From Gonapodya prolifera JEL478 (taxonomy: Eukaryota; Monoblepharomycota; Monoblepharidomycetes; Monoblepharidales; Gonapodyaceae): a DNA stretch of 18,074 bases. The position numbers were made by a program, and so were the translations under genes. This document shows, in pieces, positions 1 through 12,334 of this stretch. The notes below the pieces were generated by a model, which was not told the origin of the DNA, did not search any database, and was given only the letters and a program-made list of their open reading frames with translations. Each line of letters starts with the position of its first letter. The stretch's first letter is position 1. The stretch covers positions 2,136 through 20,209 of the forward strand of contig KQ965926.1 of the NCBI GenBank assembly GCA_001574975.1. Reading direction: 5' to 3'.

Positions 1-312
1 GCAGAGGCAAGAGTGAAGGAGATGACAGAGGTTAATTCCAGAATTCGGGAGCATATCAAAGCAGCACAGGAAATTTGGAAGAAGCGTGAAGATCCTCACA
101 GGAGACCAGCAAATTTTAAAGTAGGAGACATGGTTTGGCTTAAGACAAGGAACTTGGCAACAACAAGGCCTAGTAAGAAACTTGACTACAAGAAAGTTGG
201 ACCATTTGTGATTACAGAACAAATCAATGCAGTGGCATTTAAATTACTACTTCCAATAACTATGTCAAGAATCCATCCAGTGTTTCATGCTTCTTTATTA
301 TCACCTCACTAG
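1..312 (+). pseudogene. Integrase C-terminal domain of Ty3/Gypsy pol, partial
   Basis: The frame is open from the window edge to a TAG at 310-312. It shows the hallmarks of the Gypsy integrase C-terminus: a helical stretch, then FKVGDMVWLKTRN (the conserved VGDxVWL motif), a KLDYKKVGPFVI block (K-L-x-x-K-x-x-GPF-I) and SRIHPVFHASLL (the HPVFHVSLL-type end). In intact relatives this runs straight into the chromodomain. Here a single-nucleotide phase shift around 307-315 separates the two, so the fragment is a pseudogene. Its 5' end is cut by the window. Confidence 0.85.
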
Positions 313-653
313 AGAATAAAATTCCTGGAAGACATATACCTCCACCCCCTCCAGTAGAAGTTTCAGAAGGCATTGCTGAATGGGAAGTGGAAAGGATCTT
401 GGATGTGAAACGTAGAGGTCGTGGATGGGTATGGCTAGTACACTGGAAGGGCTATGGGGTTGAACAACGAACATGGGAACCACGGCAAAACCTACAAAAT
501 GCACAGGATGCCGTGTTGCAGTTTCATAAGGATCATCCACAAAAAGGACAGCCCATATATATCCGGAAAAAATTAGTAGATATGGATAACAAGGAAGGGG
601 AGAGAAAAGGAGGGAAGCACACTGTCACCATAGCCTCAGGTGACATCCATTGA
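312..653 (+). pseudogene. Chromodomain of Ty3/Gypsy pol
   Basis: From about 312 the second frame is open to a TGA at 651-653. After a five-proline linker comes the chromodomain: EWEVERILDVKRRGRGWVW, then LVHWKGYG and the TWEP motif, followed by a short helix. In chromoviruses this domain tethers the integration complex to modified histone H3 tails and so guides insertion into heterochromatin. The aromatic cage positions (the first W/Y of EWEVE, the W of HWKGY, the W of TWEP) look intact. The tail after the domain is basic and unremarkable. It is in a different frame from the integrase fragment upstream. Confidence 0.85.
623..645. repeat. Perfect 7-bp inverted repeat TGTCACC-N9-GGTGACA
   Basis: Arms lie at 623-629 and 639-645, just after the purine tract. 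TGTCACC looks like a Gypsy LTR start and GGTGACA like an LTR end, so this could be the two tips of an LTR whose middle was deleted, or simply a chance palindrome. It sits at the switch from Gypsy-type to Copia-type sequence. Confidence 0.45.
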
Positions 654-659
654 CATGGT

Positions 660-954
660 ATATATAGTGGTACCAAAATTATTTGAACATAATCAGAGTG
701 CACAGAACTTGGCAAGAAATCCTGTTCATCACAAACTCTCAAAGCACTTTGATGTAAAGTATCATTTTATTAGGGAAGAACTTGAGAAGGGGACACTCTC
801 ACTGTTGTACTGCTTAACACAGAAGAATGTGGCATATATTATGACCAAGCCAGTTTCAAAACAAATCTTTGAGAGACACAGAGATGTCAGAAATTATTTA
901 GGAAACTTTAAAGGAAACCTTCAACTGAAGTTTTGGTTTCAGGGGGAGTGTTGA
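660..954 (+). pseudogene. Ty1/Copia pol tail (RNase H C-terminus)
   Basis: The frame is open to the TGA at 952-954. It reads like the end of Copia RNase H: HNQSAQNLARNP (family: DNQSAIxLAxNP), KHFDVKYHFIREE (family: KHIDVxYHFIRE), a T-x-K-N-V-A-x-IMTKP block (family: VADxxTKPL) and a final F-x-x-x-R-x-x-x-x-LG. The D of the DNQSA motif is H here and VAD is VAY, so active-site positions are degraded. The stop overlaps the LTR start (TGTTGA), as is usual in Copia elements. Only this tail is present; integrase and reverse transcriptase are missing. Confidence 0.8.
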
Positions 955-1277
955 GATTTGGTGTGAAGTTGTTATCTAGAACTTTTCGGGGCATTTTGTG
1001 AGAGAACCAGAAGAGTTACAGAGACATAATTAGTATCATTAGAAGCATCTTGAAGAGTACTATAAGAATGCAAGTGACGGTATGTTGCTATCGTTATTTG
1101 TTGATGACTAATTTAGGATTATGTGTTGGAGCAATGTAGAGTTACATTGTACAAGGTTTGGCTGGAAGTCTAGCTGGTATTTGCGTACGTCCAATGTAAT
1201 AAACGACCATCTCACACACTACTTCTAATAAATGGACACTTTATGAAGCAGATATTGCACTTTATGTACTCACAACA
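949..1277 (+). mobile_element. Probable 3' LTR of the Copia remnant
   Basis: The polypurine tract AGGGGGAG (941-948) is directly followed by TGTTGAGATT, the standard layout of a Copia 3' LTR. The end is less certain: ACTCACAACA ending at 1277 gives TGTTG...CAACA tips and a length of about 329 bp, within the family range. AATAAA-like signals occur near 1197-1204 and 1228-1234. Its partner 5' LTR is not in the window, so the end cannot be confirmed from target-site duplications. Confidence 0.5.
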
Positions 1278-1990
1278 AATGACAAGAAACTAATTTGTGA
1301 AGCTTTCTTGCAGACCCCTCACAGAACTCCAAGCAGAGTGAAGGGTGTAGCAACTGTGCAAGCACTACCAATACACATTCCTTGCTGATTAACAGTAAGC
1401 ACTGAGAATAGAGGTTTTTGAAGGCAACTCAAGGGTGTGTGATCAATTTTATTCAAGCAATCACTCCCTAGTCCACTCAGATTATACATATCTCTTTCAC
1501 CTTTCTCATTATACTATCCTGAGCATTAATATCCAAAGCAACAACTCCCCTTCTAATTCCATGCACAAGCATAGCATTAGGGGACATATATTGTAAATAA
1601 ATCATAAAACTATGCATAACTTGTTCTATTTATTATAGCAAGTTGTTGACATACAAAACAATCTGATTTTCCCTTCAGCAAAGTATGTGAAATAAATATG
1701 AGGCAATGCAAATGTGGAAATTAAAAACCAACTGCCATTTGCACCAGACACAATACTTCACAAGAGCTAGAACACACTTGATGATTTAATAATGTTATTG
1801 AAGTTATAATATAAAGAGGTTGTGCAGACATTGCAAGAGCGGTATGATAAAAGACTTCCACAAATATTTCTATAACACAATCCTAAGCAACTTTCTCAAT
1901 GATTTGATCATTTTTACTACGTGCACTTTGAATTCTTAAAGGATGATGCCATCAATCTACATGTCAGCAATGAGAGGATTTGACCAAAAC
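1278..1990. other. AT-rich intergenic region, no gene seen
   Basis: No open frame of useful length or recognisable motif is seen on either strand. The sequence is AT-rich and may be decayed transposon and the 3' flank of the neighbouring minus-strand gene. An optional last exon of that gene (1917-1956) would lie here. Confidence 0.6.
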
Positions 1991-4900
1991 TTACGTCCTT
2001 CTCCATGACAATTCATCTTGCACTTTTCTGAAGTCAGACAGAAGTGCCTGATACCGATCATCAAGGGCCCAAAGCTGTCAGAATTCATCATCAGATCCAC
2101 CACAAATCCATAACTTTGGAAGTATGAACAGACACACCATTTCCCTCATTTCCAGGTATTGAGTCTTATTTGCATCTGCCTCATGCTCTGCAATTTCACG
2201 TCCCTTCCTTTCATGGGAAAGCTGGGATTCTGTTGATCGTAGGGATGTTTCCAACTCAAGTATTCTTTTTGTCAGATTCACAACACCCTAAATTTGTAAA
2301 ATGGTTAGAAAATATTTCAATAATCTCCACAATAGTATCTCGAGCTCACCATGCTTGCTGTGGTACCTTCAGGGGGTTCCACCTTGCCCACATGCTCTCC
2401 ACTCACAAGTGTTTCAGAAGAAGCATTTCCAGAACTCTTTGAAAATGCATCGTATGTCTTATGAGGGGCACGGACTTCTTTTAGATTTGTTTTTACTTCA
2501 GCAAGCGTGAATTCCAGATCACGAGCCGGATTAGCTGAAAGTTGTTCGACCTGAGAAACTCTTTGCAATTTGGATGGAATTGCGCAGTCATCTTTTGGTA
2601 AAGCAAGAATCCAAGGTTCTCCAGGAGCCATTTCTTGTAAAGACGTGGAGGTTGTATGATCAAAGTCACCACATTCATTTGCTTCGTTTGGGTTTTCGTT
2701 CGTGACCATGGCACTTTCATCGCAGGTACTTGCGCTTGTCAAATAATGAAGATCATTGGTTCCGTTTTCATCATGTCTTGATGACACAGCAGGAATCGCA
2801 TTATTTTCTATGATTAAACTCCTCAACTGGGAATCATCAATGAAAGGAAGTTGTAAACTTTCTGTTTCCTGAGCTGGTGTGACAGCTTGTAGTGGTAAGG
2901 GTAGATCACCTTCGTCTTCTGTATCAACATATTCCGAGTCTACTGGAGGCTCTAAGCATTTATTCTCCAACGGCACAATTTTAGAAACATTTGGTTGCGT
3001 TTGCATCAGTTGGTCATCTGTATTGGCTTCATCTGTGCGGATTACTGCAGTTGAGATAATCTCTTCCGCAGGGCTGGGATCCATAGAAGACAAATCTTCC
3101 TCTGTAATATCATCTCCATCATAAGTTAATGGCTCTGTGGTCATAGGCTCAAACTCTGATGCAACACCTAGTTTGCTGGTTGTCGAGATGGTTTGCTTCT
3201 CCAGGTGTGCATGAAACGTTACAGTCCTTTTCTCCCCAGGCTCAGTCAGTGAACGTTTGACTAATTCAGTTCCTGAGGCATCTTCACCAACATTCAGATT
3301 AAGTTCCCCATCAAAGAGCTTGTTGGGCAATGTTGACAAGATAGTGGCACTGTTCTCTGGGATAAGAGACAGATTTAGAGGACCATCAAATAGCGCTGAG
3401 GGCATTGCAGTAGGCTGATCGACACTTTTAAATGGCGTAGAATCTTGAGCGTCAAACGTATTTGGAAAAATGTTTTCAAAACCTGTAGAATGTTTTTCAC
3501 TTTTTGGAAAGGTTGTTGTGATCTCATTTGGGAATAGAACATTTGCATATTGTTTGCTTGAAGCGAAATCATTCCCCTCACAAGAGTTGACTGGGTTTCT
3601 CAAATTATCTCCAGTGGATGTATACGTCTGCAAACAGGGCCATGGATTTGAAAATAATAGTGGAGGGGCAACGCCCTTGAAAAATTCATTCTTCTTTGTC
3701 AAGTGCTGAGATTGTGCAAGTAAAAGGGACCATTGATCTTCAGGTGCCCCAACGTTGTTTCCAATCATGGTTTCAGATCTTAAAGGACTGGAATCCACAG
3801 ATTTTGTGAGTATAGAATCGCTATCTGCAACAAATGGATTGGCAGCAATTGAAGCAAAAAGATCTTCTACCGGTGGAACCACTAGATCTTTGCGAAGAGC
3901 ACTGTTGACAAGGTTTGCAATTCGAGGTACATCCTCCACACCTCGTGGAAAGAGTTCATACTCAGCAACAATGCCTTCCTTGGGTTCCAACACAATTCGA
4001 ACATTACTGCGACGATGGTCGATCAGAACACGGATTCCTCCATTCTCCTGAGTGATAGGTGCCAAGATTAACGTAGTATTGTTGAGCAACGCAACCAAAC
4101 CACAAGAGACTGCGACGCCTTGGAGAGTGTGTATAGCAAATCGAGCGAGACCTAGTGACTCCCTTTTTGATTTTTTGTTTCGTAAAGTGACCAGATAAAG
4201 CTGCCCCTCACACTCTACTGCTGCATGTTTGTCTGGTTCAGGTAAGTCCTTTTGAACCCAGCTAAACTTGCGTGACGCATTTCCCAACAGTTCGCGTGCC
4301 AATCGGTCAAGTTCCAACTCAATTGCTTCCTTAAACCTTTCCAATTCAACGATCTGAGAAGCTTTTCTTGCCACCAATCTCACATTGCACTTATTCTCCC
4401 CACCAGTAAGTGGCGTGCAGCTCATGCTAAAATCTAGCCCTCCATCTTGATGCCAATTCCACTTCCAACCCTCTCCAGGTCCAACTGACGCTCTAAACGC
4501 TGGTCGACATGAACCAGAGAACATCAAGAGGACATACGACGTCAANGATCCGACAGACTTGCGAAGTTCAGCAACCAAAGGTGTAATGGGTACCCATTGT
4601 CCATCTTTAGAGTCAAATCGATAGGACTTGAGTGGCGGGACCGAACAAAGGATTTTGTCGCTGGCAACCTTCCGTTTTCCTTTTGAGCACATCCAAACAA
4701 ATGGAGACAAAACAATTCCAGTCTTACCTGATCAACCGGACCATCCTTCGCGGGGACATTCAATGGAGTCTCAGAAACGTCTGAAATTCCTGGTCAAAAC
4801 AATAAAAATAAAATCCAAGAAAACTCAAGTCAAACCGTCAACCACACACCTCCTCGCACAACAGCTCCCATTTGCTTCACCGCTTCAAAAAGATTTGTTC

Positions 4901-7111
4901 GTTCCTCGACAGATGCAACTCCACATCTATGTGCGGCATGACCGAATCCTCGCACGAAAACGTCAAAAGCCACGGCGCCTTCCACGCTGATGAAAGCTGA
5001 AAGCTCGACATCCTGAGGGGGTAGTGGTGGATAAAGCAACTTGGGTTTTGATGGTGTGCAGTTTGGAGGTGACGGGGGAACCTCAGCGATGAGTATACAA
5101 TCAGAAAGAATTGCCAAAACTGCCCGCCCGGTGACGGTATATGTTGTTCGCGGGCGGAGCGACCCATATGGTGTGCTTGGAGTAACTATTCCGCCTATAG
5201 TGGGAGGGTGACGCGACGAGGCAACACTTGCTTGAACAGACAGAAGAGTGCAATGCTGAATATGCAGAACCGAAAGTGATTGACCGGCACCAATATGAGG
5301 GGTAGGAGGTTTCGTCAAATTGAGTAAAATATCCTGGATGGGCCGGTTTCATAAAATGCGAGCACGGAATTCTACCAGAGAAGCTCACCACTTTTCCTTC
5401 CCCATGGCCGTCACCAAGCTCAACTGGCCCCGACCAATCCTCCAATTCCAGGAGCGAGTCCCAAGTTGAGGATTCCTCCAACCGTTCATAAAAGCTGGAT
5501 ATGGTCTCCGTAGCATTATTCAATACTGCTGCCACATCTTTGGATAGTTTTAGGAGGCCTTTCGCAATTTTGAGAGCTTTTCCTTCGAATTCGACTGGTC
5601 CATCCTGCGGGCCAAGATGCACAAGCGGTGGGGCTGAGCGAAAGAACAACAGTCCACCAAATCCAAGCTTTGGCGACGGCGGACGTGAAGGAACTGAGTC
5701 CCTGCGGGATTCCGAACTAGTTCGCCCAGTTGTCGCATTTCTGCCCTTTATTGCTTGAAACAGAAGTTTCAATGTCCACTTTAAAAGAGTAAGTCCTATG
5801 TTAGGAAAAGGATGGCGTTTTGGCGAAACAAACAACTCACATGAATTGCATGCCGGTAGTACTTCACGCGGCGAAGAGGCGTGAGAACAAGTTCCGCCTA
5901 AGAATCAATGCAATTGACACACACTCTTGTTTTGCGAGAAGAACTAATAGCCTCACGTCTTTCATGTCGGAACCATCACTCGTTGATAAATTCCGGTGTG
6001 CTTCTCTAGCAATATTGAACATATGAGAAATGTGAATGCTATCCTCAACTCCGGTGGAAGTTTGGACATCGAGCTGGAGCTTTGGACTCAATTCTTTGCT
6101 CATATTGGAACCATCGCCCATAAAGTTTTCGATGGAGTCAAACATGTGTTGCTGTGGAACGATACGAGCAGCGTTAAAACTGTCAAAACTAAGAGACACA
6201 TGGTAAAAGCATACCGTTTTTCGCAGTAGCTCTTCTGCAGTCTATCGAGTGACGAGAGAATTAGACCCGGAACATGCATTTTATCTTGTTTCTCCCTTAC
6301 AGCCACAGTCTCCGTATCAGAGATAGTTTTTTCTTGCATAGCTCTATCTTGGAGAAACAAAGCAGCAGACTTGAGCTCGCCCTGTGAGCTTGTGGTCGCC
6401 AGAGCGGTGAAAACCTTGGTAACCGCCCCGAGTTGAGCATGAGAGAGGACGACACGCACTCCTTCCCAGCATCACATACCTCAGCGCAAGCCGCTGAATC
6501 TCGCCTGAATCGCTCCTCGTCCACAATAAACTGACGGACAGCCTCGTGCCATTTAGTCAAGTACCATTCTTCTGAGCGGGGAACACAGTAATGGAGACCA
6601 TCGGAAAGAGACGGAAGCACGGGAGTAGGGTCTACTTTCTAAAGTCATCGCGAGATCAACGAACTTCAGACGTGCCATCGAAACTGGGAGAGTTATCCCA
6701 CTTACCGTCTTCTTCTTGCTGATTGGATCTGTCAAGGAGTTTAGAAAGCCCCGGGGTCTTGGTCTCCCACGTACACCCTGCACAACAAATCGCTCTGCAT
6801 CTGGGGGGCTCCATTGCGGAAGATGGGCGGGACCACCCGTTCCACTACTCAAGCCGGCAGTGAGCAATGATGATGTGTGATCTTCCGAAGAGGATATGGG
6901 AAGAGACGGTGAGCTCAACTAGACGAAACGAGTTTCATGCAGTTGCGATGGCGATGACGTTTTTAACAGGGATTTCCGAGTGTGATGTGGATGAGGGTAT
7001 GTAAGTGATGCGCCAAGATTTCGCGCCAGTGAGGCAATGACCCACCCGCTCAAAAGTCGCCGGGTTGAGATGCGGGCTTACGTTCCGCGGGACGCGCATT
7101 GGTGCAGGCAT
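1991..7111 (-). CDS. Large DH/PH-like (RhoGEF-like) protein with C-terminal coiled coil
   Basis: Hand-built model of 12 exons, all in phase: 7111-7082, 6918-6706, 6638-6480, 6414-6215, 6179-5957, 5897-5841, 5778-5389, 5333-4850, 4789-4728, 4668-2350, 2287-2138, 2074-1991; 1456 aa. Residues about 103-380 are helical and resemble a Dbl-homology domain: an acidic first helix (SEEWYLTKWHEAVRQF), then LTPLRRVKYYRHAI (family: KPVQRIPRYPLLL) at about 280, then a final helix ending near VLNNATE. A PH-like segment follows (about 405-580; GRAVLAILSDCILIAEV is the typical beta-strand pair). Residues 607-720 (KSYRFDSKDGQWVPI) resemble a Ran-binding-type PH fold. About 870-1380 is acidic and probably disordered, and 1380-1450 is coiled coil. 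If correct, it would activate a Rho/Cdc42-type GTPase at membranes. Exon structure is more secure than function. An N at 4546 falls in a TCN (Ser) codon. The last donor GTAAGT contains the stop; splicing a 38-nt intron would move the end to 1917. Confidence 0.6.
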
Positions 7112-7426
7112 CCTAAGAGCAAACACTTCTGGAAGTCCTGATCCTGGGTGCTGCGGCCGTGTTTCCCATCATTTGGCCCGTTATTTCTCAGCTCCATTTG
7201 ACGTTAAAGAGAACACTAGAATGAAAAGTAGAGTCGTTTGATGAAAGTATTCCTTCGCCGGAAGAAAATTGCGTGAAAAGGATCCTGTGAGCATGTCGAG
7301 TTTCAAAATTCTCAAATAAAAAATAATTGACTGAACATTCCGAGAGTGTGCAGGGATTGGCTTGAATGAATGAAGGGGCTGCCCCATTTGGTGGAAGTTT
7401 GCCAGTTTCCCAACCCTCAAAACACC
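7112..7426. promoter_or_regulatory. Divergent intergenic region, DH/PH gene and pantothenate kinase
   Basis: The 315 bp between two outward-facing start codons must hold both promoters. It contains an ATTGG (inverted CCAAT) near 7355 and an AT-rich stretch near 7308-7330, but no clear TATA box. An in-frame ATG at 7370 precedes the chosen kinase start. Confidence 0.5.
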
Positions 7427-9466
7427 ATGGAGCCTCGAGAATCGAGCGATGAATCGGCACAAACTCGAAATTCTCTCTTGCACGACGATCGCAAAGAAGC
7501 CCCGGGTCTTCCAGATACGAGTTTGCACGTCCCGGATTCCGGCATCAGCGAGCACTCCTATTCTCGTTATTTCCGCCAGTTCAAATCGGCTTTCGGGGCC
7601 GATGTGGGCGGCTCGCTCGCGAAAATAGTCTTTTTCGAGCCTGGTGATCTTCGCGGCCAGGAAAAGAAGGATCTTCGGACCTCGGTGTTGGAGGTATGTT
7701 CTCGTTTCTGTTCCAACCCGTATCCTCAACTGGAAATCATAATCCACGATTACCGCGCTGCTGCGGAAGGCTCAGACATTCATAAACTCATCGGAAACGT
7801 ATGGTACGAATTTGGGTGCTGAGACTTTGTCGATAACATTCTCGATGATCCGACTTGCAGGTGGAACCGGAATCAGGGACACACAACTAAGCTTTCGGTT
7901 TCCGGATAAGTCGCGGCTGCACTTTATAGTTTTCGCCACCCATCGAATGTCGGGTGCTTTGTGAGTCCAGAAGCCCCCACAAGTGATAAGCTCAAGCATC
8001 ACAGGGAACTTCTCACCATTCAACAGCGAAATGATGAAACGAAACGCCGGGATGCTTTCCGATATTGATGAAATAGGCTGTACAGGAGGAGGCGCTTATC
8101 GGTACGGCGAGGAGTTTCAGAAGGCAAGACTTGCACCCTTGGTCTAAACACAAACACGACTCACAATACCAGTATGCGTCGCGACGTCTCAGCGGTTCGG
8201 CGTCAAAGTGGTCAAATACGACGAAATGCAGTGCCTCATTAGTGGCCTAAACTTCTTGCTGAACAGAGTTCCCGACGAAGTTTTTGGCTACGAGGGAGGG
8301 ATGCAGAGCTTCGCCGATCCACGTCCATTCGTTCAAGGCAACATGCTGGAACGCAAAACTCTGCCACAATCGGCAGGGGACACACTTTGTAGGTACAGAC
8401 AATGTTCTTTTGAACGTCAGCCCCAATCTTGATTGCCTTCAGACCCATATCTCCTCGTGAATGTGGGCTCCGGTATTTCCTTTTTGCGATGCATTTCTGC
8501 CGACAAGTTTGAACGTGTAATGGGCTCTGCTATCGGAGGTGCAACATTTTGGTGGGCGCTTCACAAAATCATTCGACGTCATGTCGCAGGTTGACTAATT
8601 ATTCCATTCCAAGGGGTCTTGTTCGAAGCATGACCAAAGTCCGTGACTATGATGAGGCGATGAAGCTGGCGATGGCAGGAAACAGTGATAGCGTCAACAT
8701 GACAGTGGGGTACGTTGATCTCATAGTGATCGTAGGCTTGGAACTCCTTTCGAAGCGGATAACCGATTACAGCGACATCTATGGCGGTGATTATCCCTCA
8801 TTCTCGCTACCGCGAAACATGACAGCATCCTTCTTCGGCAAGGTGAGAAGCCTTACTGTTCTTTTGAGTTGCAGGATACATCTTAATGGACAGAAATTAC
8901 AACTTGAAACAGGCAGTATCGCATGACCCCCCTATGGAAGGAGCTTCCGATGCAGACATATGGTAAGATGACAATGTGCTCCATATGTTCGAGAGCCTCT
9001 CTCACTACTTATTGAATCTCCAAGCAATGCAGTTTTATTTATGGTCTCTAACAATATCGGGCAACTGACGTGAGTTCGGCAGATGACCTTTTGAGTACTC
9101 GTTTCGCTCCACCTGCTTCATTTGACCGATTAAGGTACCTAACAGCACAGAAGTATGGCATTGAAAGAATTTACTTCTCTGGTAACGTTGGTATCTGCAC
9201 CAAATAGCAACGCGGCGATGATCGCTCACGTATCCCTTATGTTCGCAGTTCCTTCGAGGCAATGAGATCGCAATGCAAGCGCTTCATCGCGCTATCACAT
9301 TCTGGAGTGGGGGAAAGATGCGGTTCGTTAATGCTGAGTTGCAAGTTTTTTTGATCAAGTCACTGACGGCAATACTAGGAGTTGTTTTCTGCGCCATGAA
9401 GGGCACTTTGGCGCACTGGGGGCATTTCTTTTGCACAACGGTTTCACTGGCGAGGACATTGCATGA
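7427..9466 (+). CDS. Pantothenate kinase (eukaryotic type II)
   Basis: Phosphorylates pantothenate with ATP, the first and usually rate-setting step of CoA synthesis. Thirteen exons: 7427-7693, 7776-7803, 7861-7960, 8027-8123, 8193-8388, 8443-8551, 8614-8709, 8773-8842, 8913-8962, 9025-9069, 9135-9186, 9249-9322, 9379-9466; 423 aa, close to fungal and animal family members. Seen in order: a variable 55-residue N-terminus; [16 protein letters not shown] (phosphate-binding loop, about 57-72); [21 protein letters not shown] with the acidic residues of the catalytic region; [81 protein letters not shown] at the C-terminus. ATG 7427 (ACACCATGG) is preferred over the in-frame ATG at 7370 because of its context. 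Intron 4 (8124-8192) must be GC-AG, and intron 11 uses a weak GTTGGT donor. The gene shares its upstream region with the DH/PH gene and converges on LYS1. Confidence 0.93.
8124..8192 (+). other. GC-AG intron in the pantothenate kinase gene
   Basis: The donor is AAG|GCAAGA and the acceptor CTCAG|CGG. Reading through hits a TAA at 8144-8146, and no GT donor in the stretch restores the frame. Joining at GC gives GEEFQK followed by RFGVKVV, which matches the family length exactly. Confidence 0.8.
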
Positions 9467-9540
9467 ATACCACTATTGCAACACGTCTTACATCACCCAA
9501 ACTGTACTATTTGCAATAGAGCGGAGAGACTGTCTGTTCG

Positions 9541-11349
<1,809 letters not shown>

Positions 11350-12260
11350 ATGTCGGGGACTCCGTTCACGGCGCCGATTGTTCAGACGCCCGGAATGGGG
11401 CCGATGAAAGACCCTAATGTAAGCATCGCAGGAATGCCCTCCAATGCTCTCACTTTAAACATAATCGCCATCAAGCTCCAAATGTTTCAGTCAGTCCAGG
11501 AGAGCTGCGTCTTTAAATCTGTTCTCAGTGGTGGAATCGGTAAGAAATCTTCCCGAATTCTTCATCATCTTCGTTGAAGTTTAAAGACCATATAATGAGA
11601 AAACTTGTTCAAGGTTTCCTCGCTGGAGGTGTTTTCGGCATGTTCATGGCATCTATAGACTGGAATGCAAACGAAGAGTATCTTCGCATGACCACACGCC
11701 AGCAACTGCGCCAGACTATGCGAGATATGGGCACTCGCTCATATTCGACCGCGAAGAATCTCGCAGTTGTAGGGACGATTTACTCGGCTTCGGAATGCGT
11801 TATCGAAGGAGTGAGTTCTAAGCGCAACTATTCTGATCCGTTGTATGTGCGATGAACGTTGTTGGAAACGTTGTGGAATGAGCACCACAACACACCAACC
11901 CATGCTGGAACTTGAAGTGAGTACGCACGTTATAAGTACGAGGTTCTCATGCGATTTTTTCCGCATGCTCTTCTCAGTATCGAGCCAAAAACGATGTCTA
12001 CAACTCTGTTTCGGCTGGTTGTTTCACAGGCGGTGCTCTTGCCGCACGAGGTGAGTCTTTATGCCAAAGTATCATGACGGGTCCATTTGGAAACCATCTA
12101 TCACAGCGGGTCCTCAAGCCGCCCTCGCCGGGTGTGCCGGCTTCGCTGCGTTTTCTGCCGCCATTGACTATTTCATGATGTAAGTTCGCCTTTTTGCACG
12201 ATATCGGAGATTGTTAAAATTTTCGATTAAATTCACATGTGTTTTTGTAGGGAGCGATGA
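11350..12260 (+). CDS. TIM22: Mitochondrial carrier translocase channel Tim22
   Basis: Channel-forming subunit of the TIM22 complex, which inserts carrier proteins and other polytopic proteins into the mitochondrial inner membrane. Five exons: 11350-11539, 11614-11810, 11978-12050, 12107-12179, 12251-12260; 180 aa (yeast 207, human 194). It belongs to the Tim17/22/23 family, with four hydrophobic segments: the first in GFLAGGVFGMFMASID, the others around LAVVGTIYSASECVIE, AGCFTGGALAARAGPQAA and GCAGFAAFSAAIDYF. The YRAKNDVYNSV loop and the C-terminal GPQAAL/GFAAFSAAID blocks are characteristic of Tim22 rather than Tim17 or Tim23. The frame is open upstream of 11350, but that part overlaps LYS1 exon 1 in antisense and was not used. 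The last exon is only 10 nt; if its intron (GTAAGT...TTTTTGTAG) is retained, translation stops three codons earlier, at 12181-12183. Confidence 0.93.
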
Positions 12261-12334
12261 TAACTGCCCTAGCCAACGCCACCCAACAACAATGCCACAC
12301 ACAATTAACGTTCTGTACACACTACTTCTCTCGT

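Larger units (their letters stand above)
1..653 (+). mobile_element. Ty3/Gypsy chromovirus remnant (3' end of pol)
   Basis: The segment has the order expected at the 3' end of a chromodomain-bearing Ty3/Gypsy element: integrase C-terminal domain, proline-rich linker, chromodomain, then a 27-nt all-purine run (591-617) that looks like a polypurine tract. TGTCACC, a typical LTR start, follows at 623. The 5' part lies outside the window. The reading frame is broken once (stop at 310-312, coding continues in another frame from about 312), so this copy is dead. After 623 no recognisable Gypsy LTR follows; instead Copia-type sequence begins by about 660, so the element is truncated or was overwritten. 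Confidence 0.85.

Noticed and set aside
4628-4990. 120-residue plus-strand open frame
   Set aside because: It is antisense to exons 8-10 of the DH/PH gene and shows no motif.
7370-7426. Earlier in-frame ATG for pantothenate kinase
   Set aside because: The N-terminus is not conserved there and the ATG at 7427 has a better context; it remains possible.
7181-7747. 188-residue minus-strand open frame
   Set aside because: It is antisense to pantothenate kinase exon 1 and to the promoter; no family resemblance.
11811-11977. Cassette exon inside TIM22 intron 2 before the GTGAGT at 11917
   Set aside because: No candidate exon is open in phase, and direct joining gives the conserved CVIEGYRAKND.
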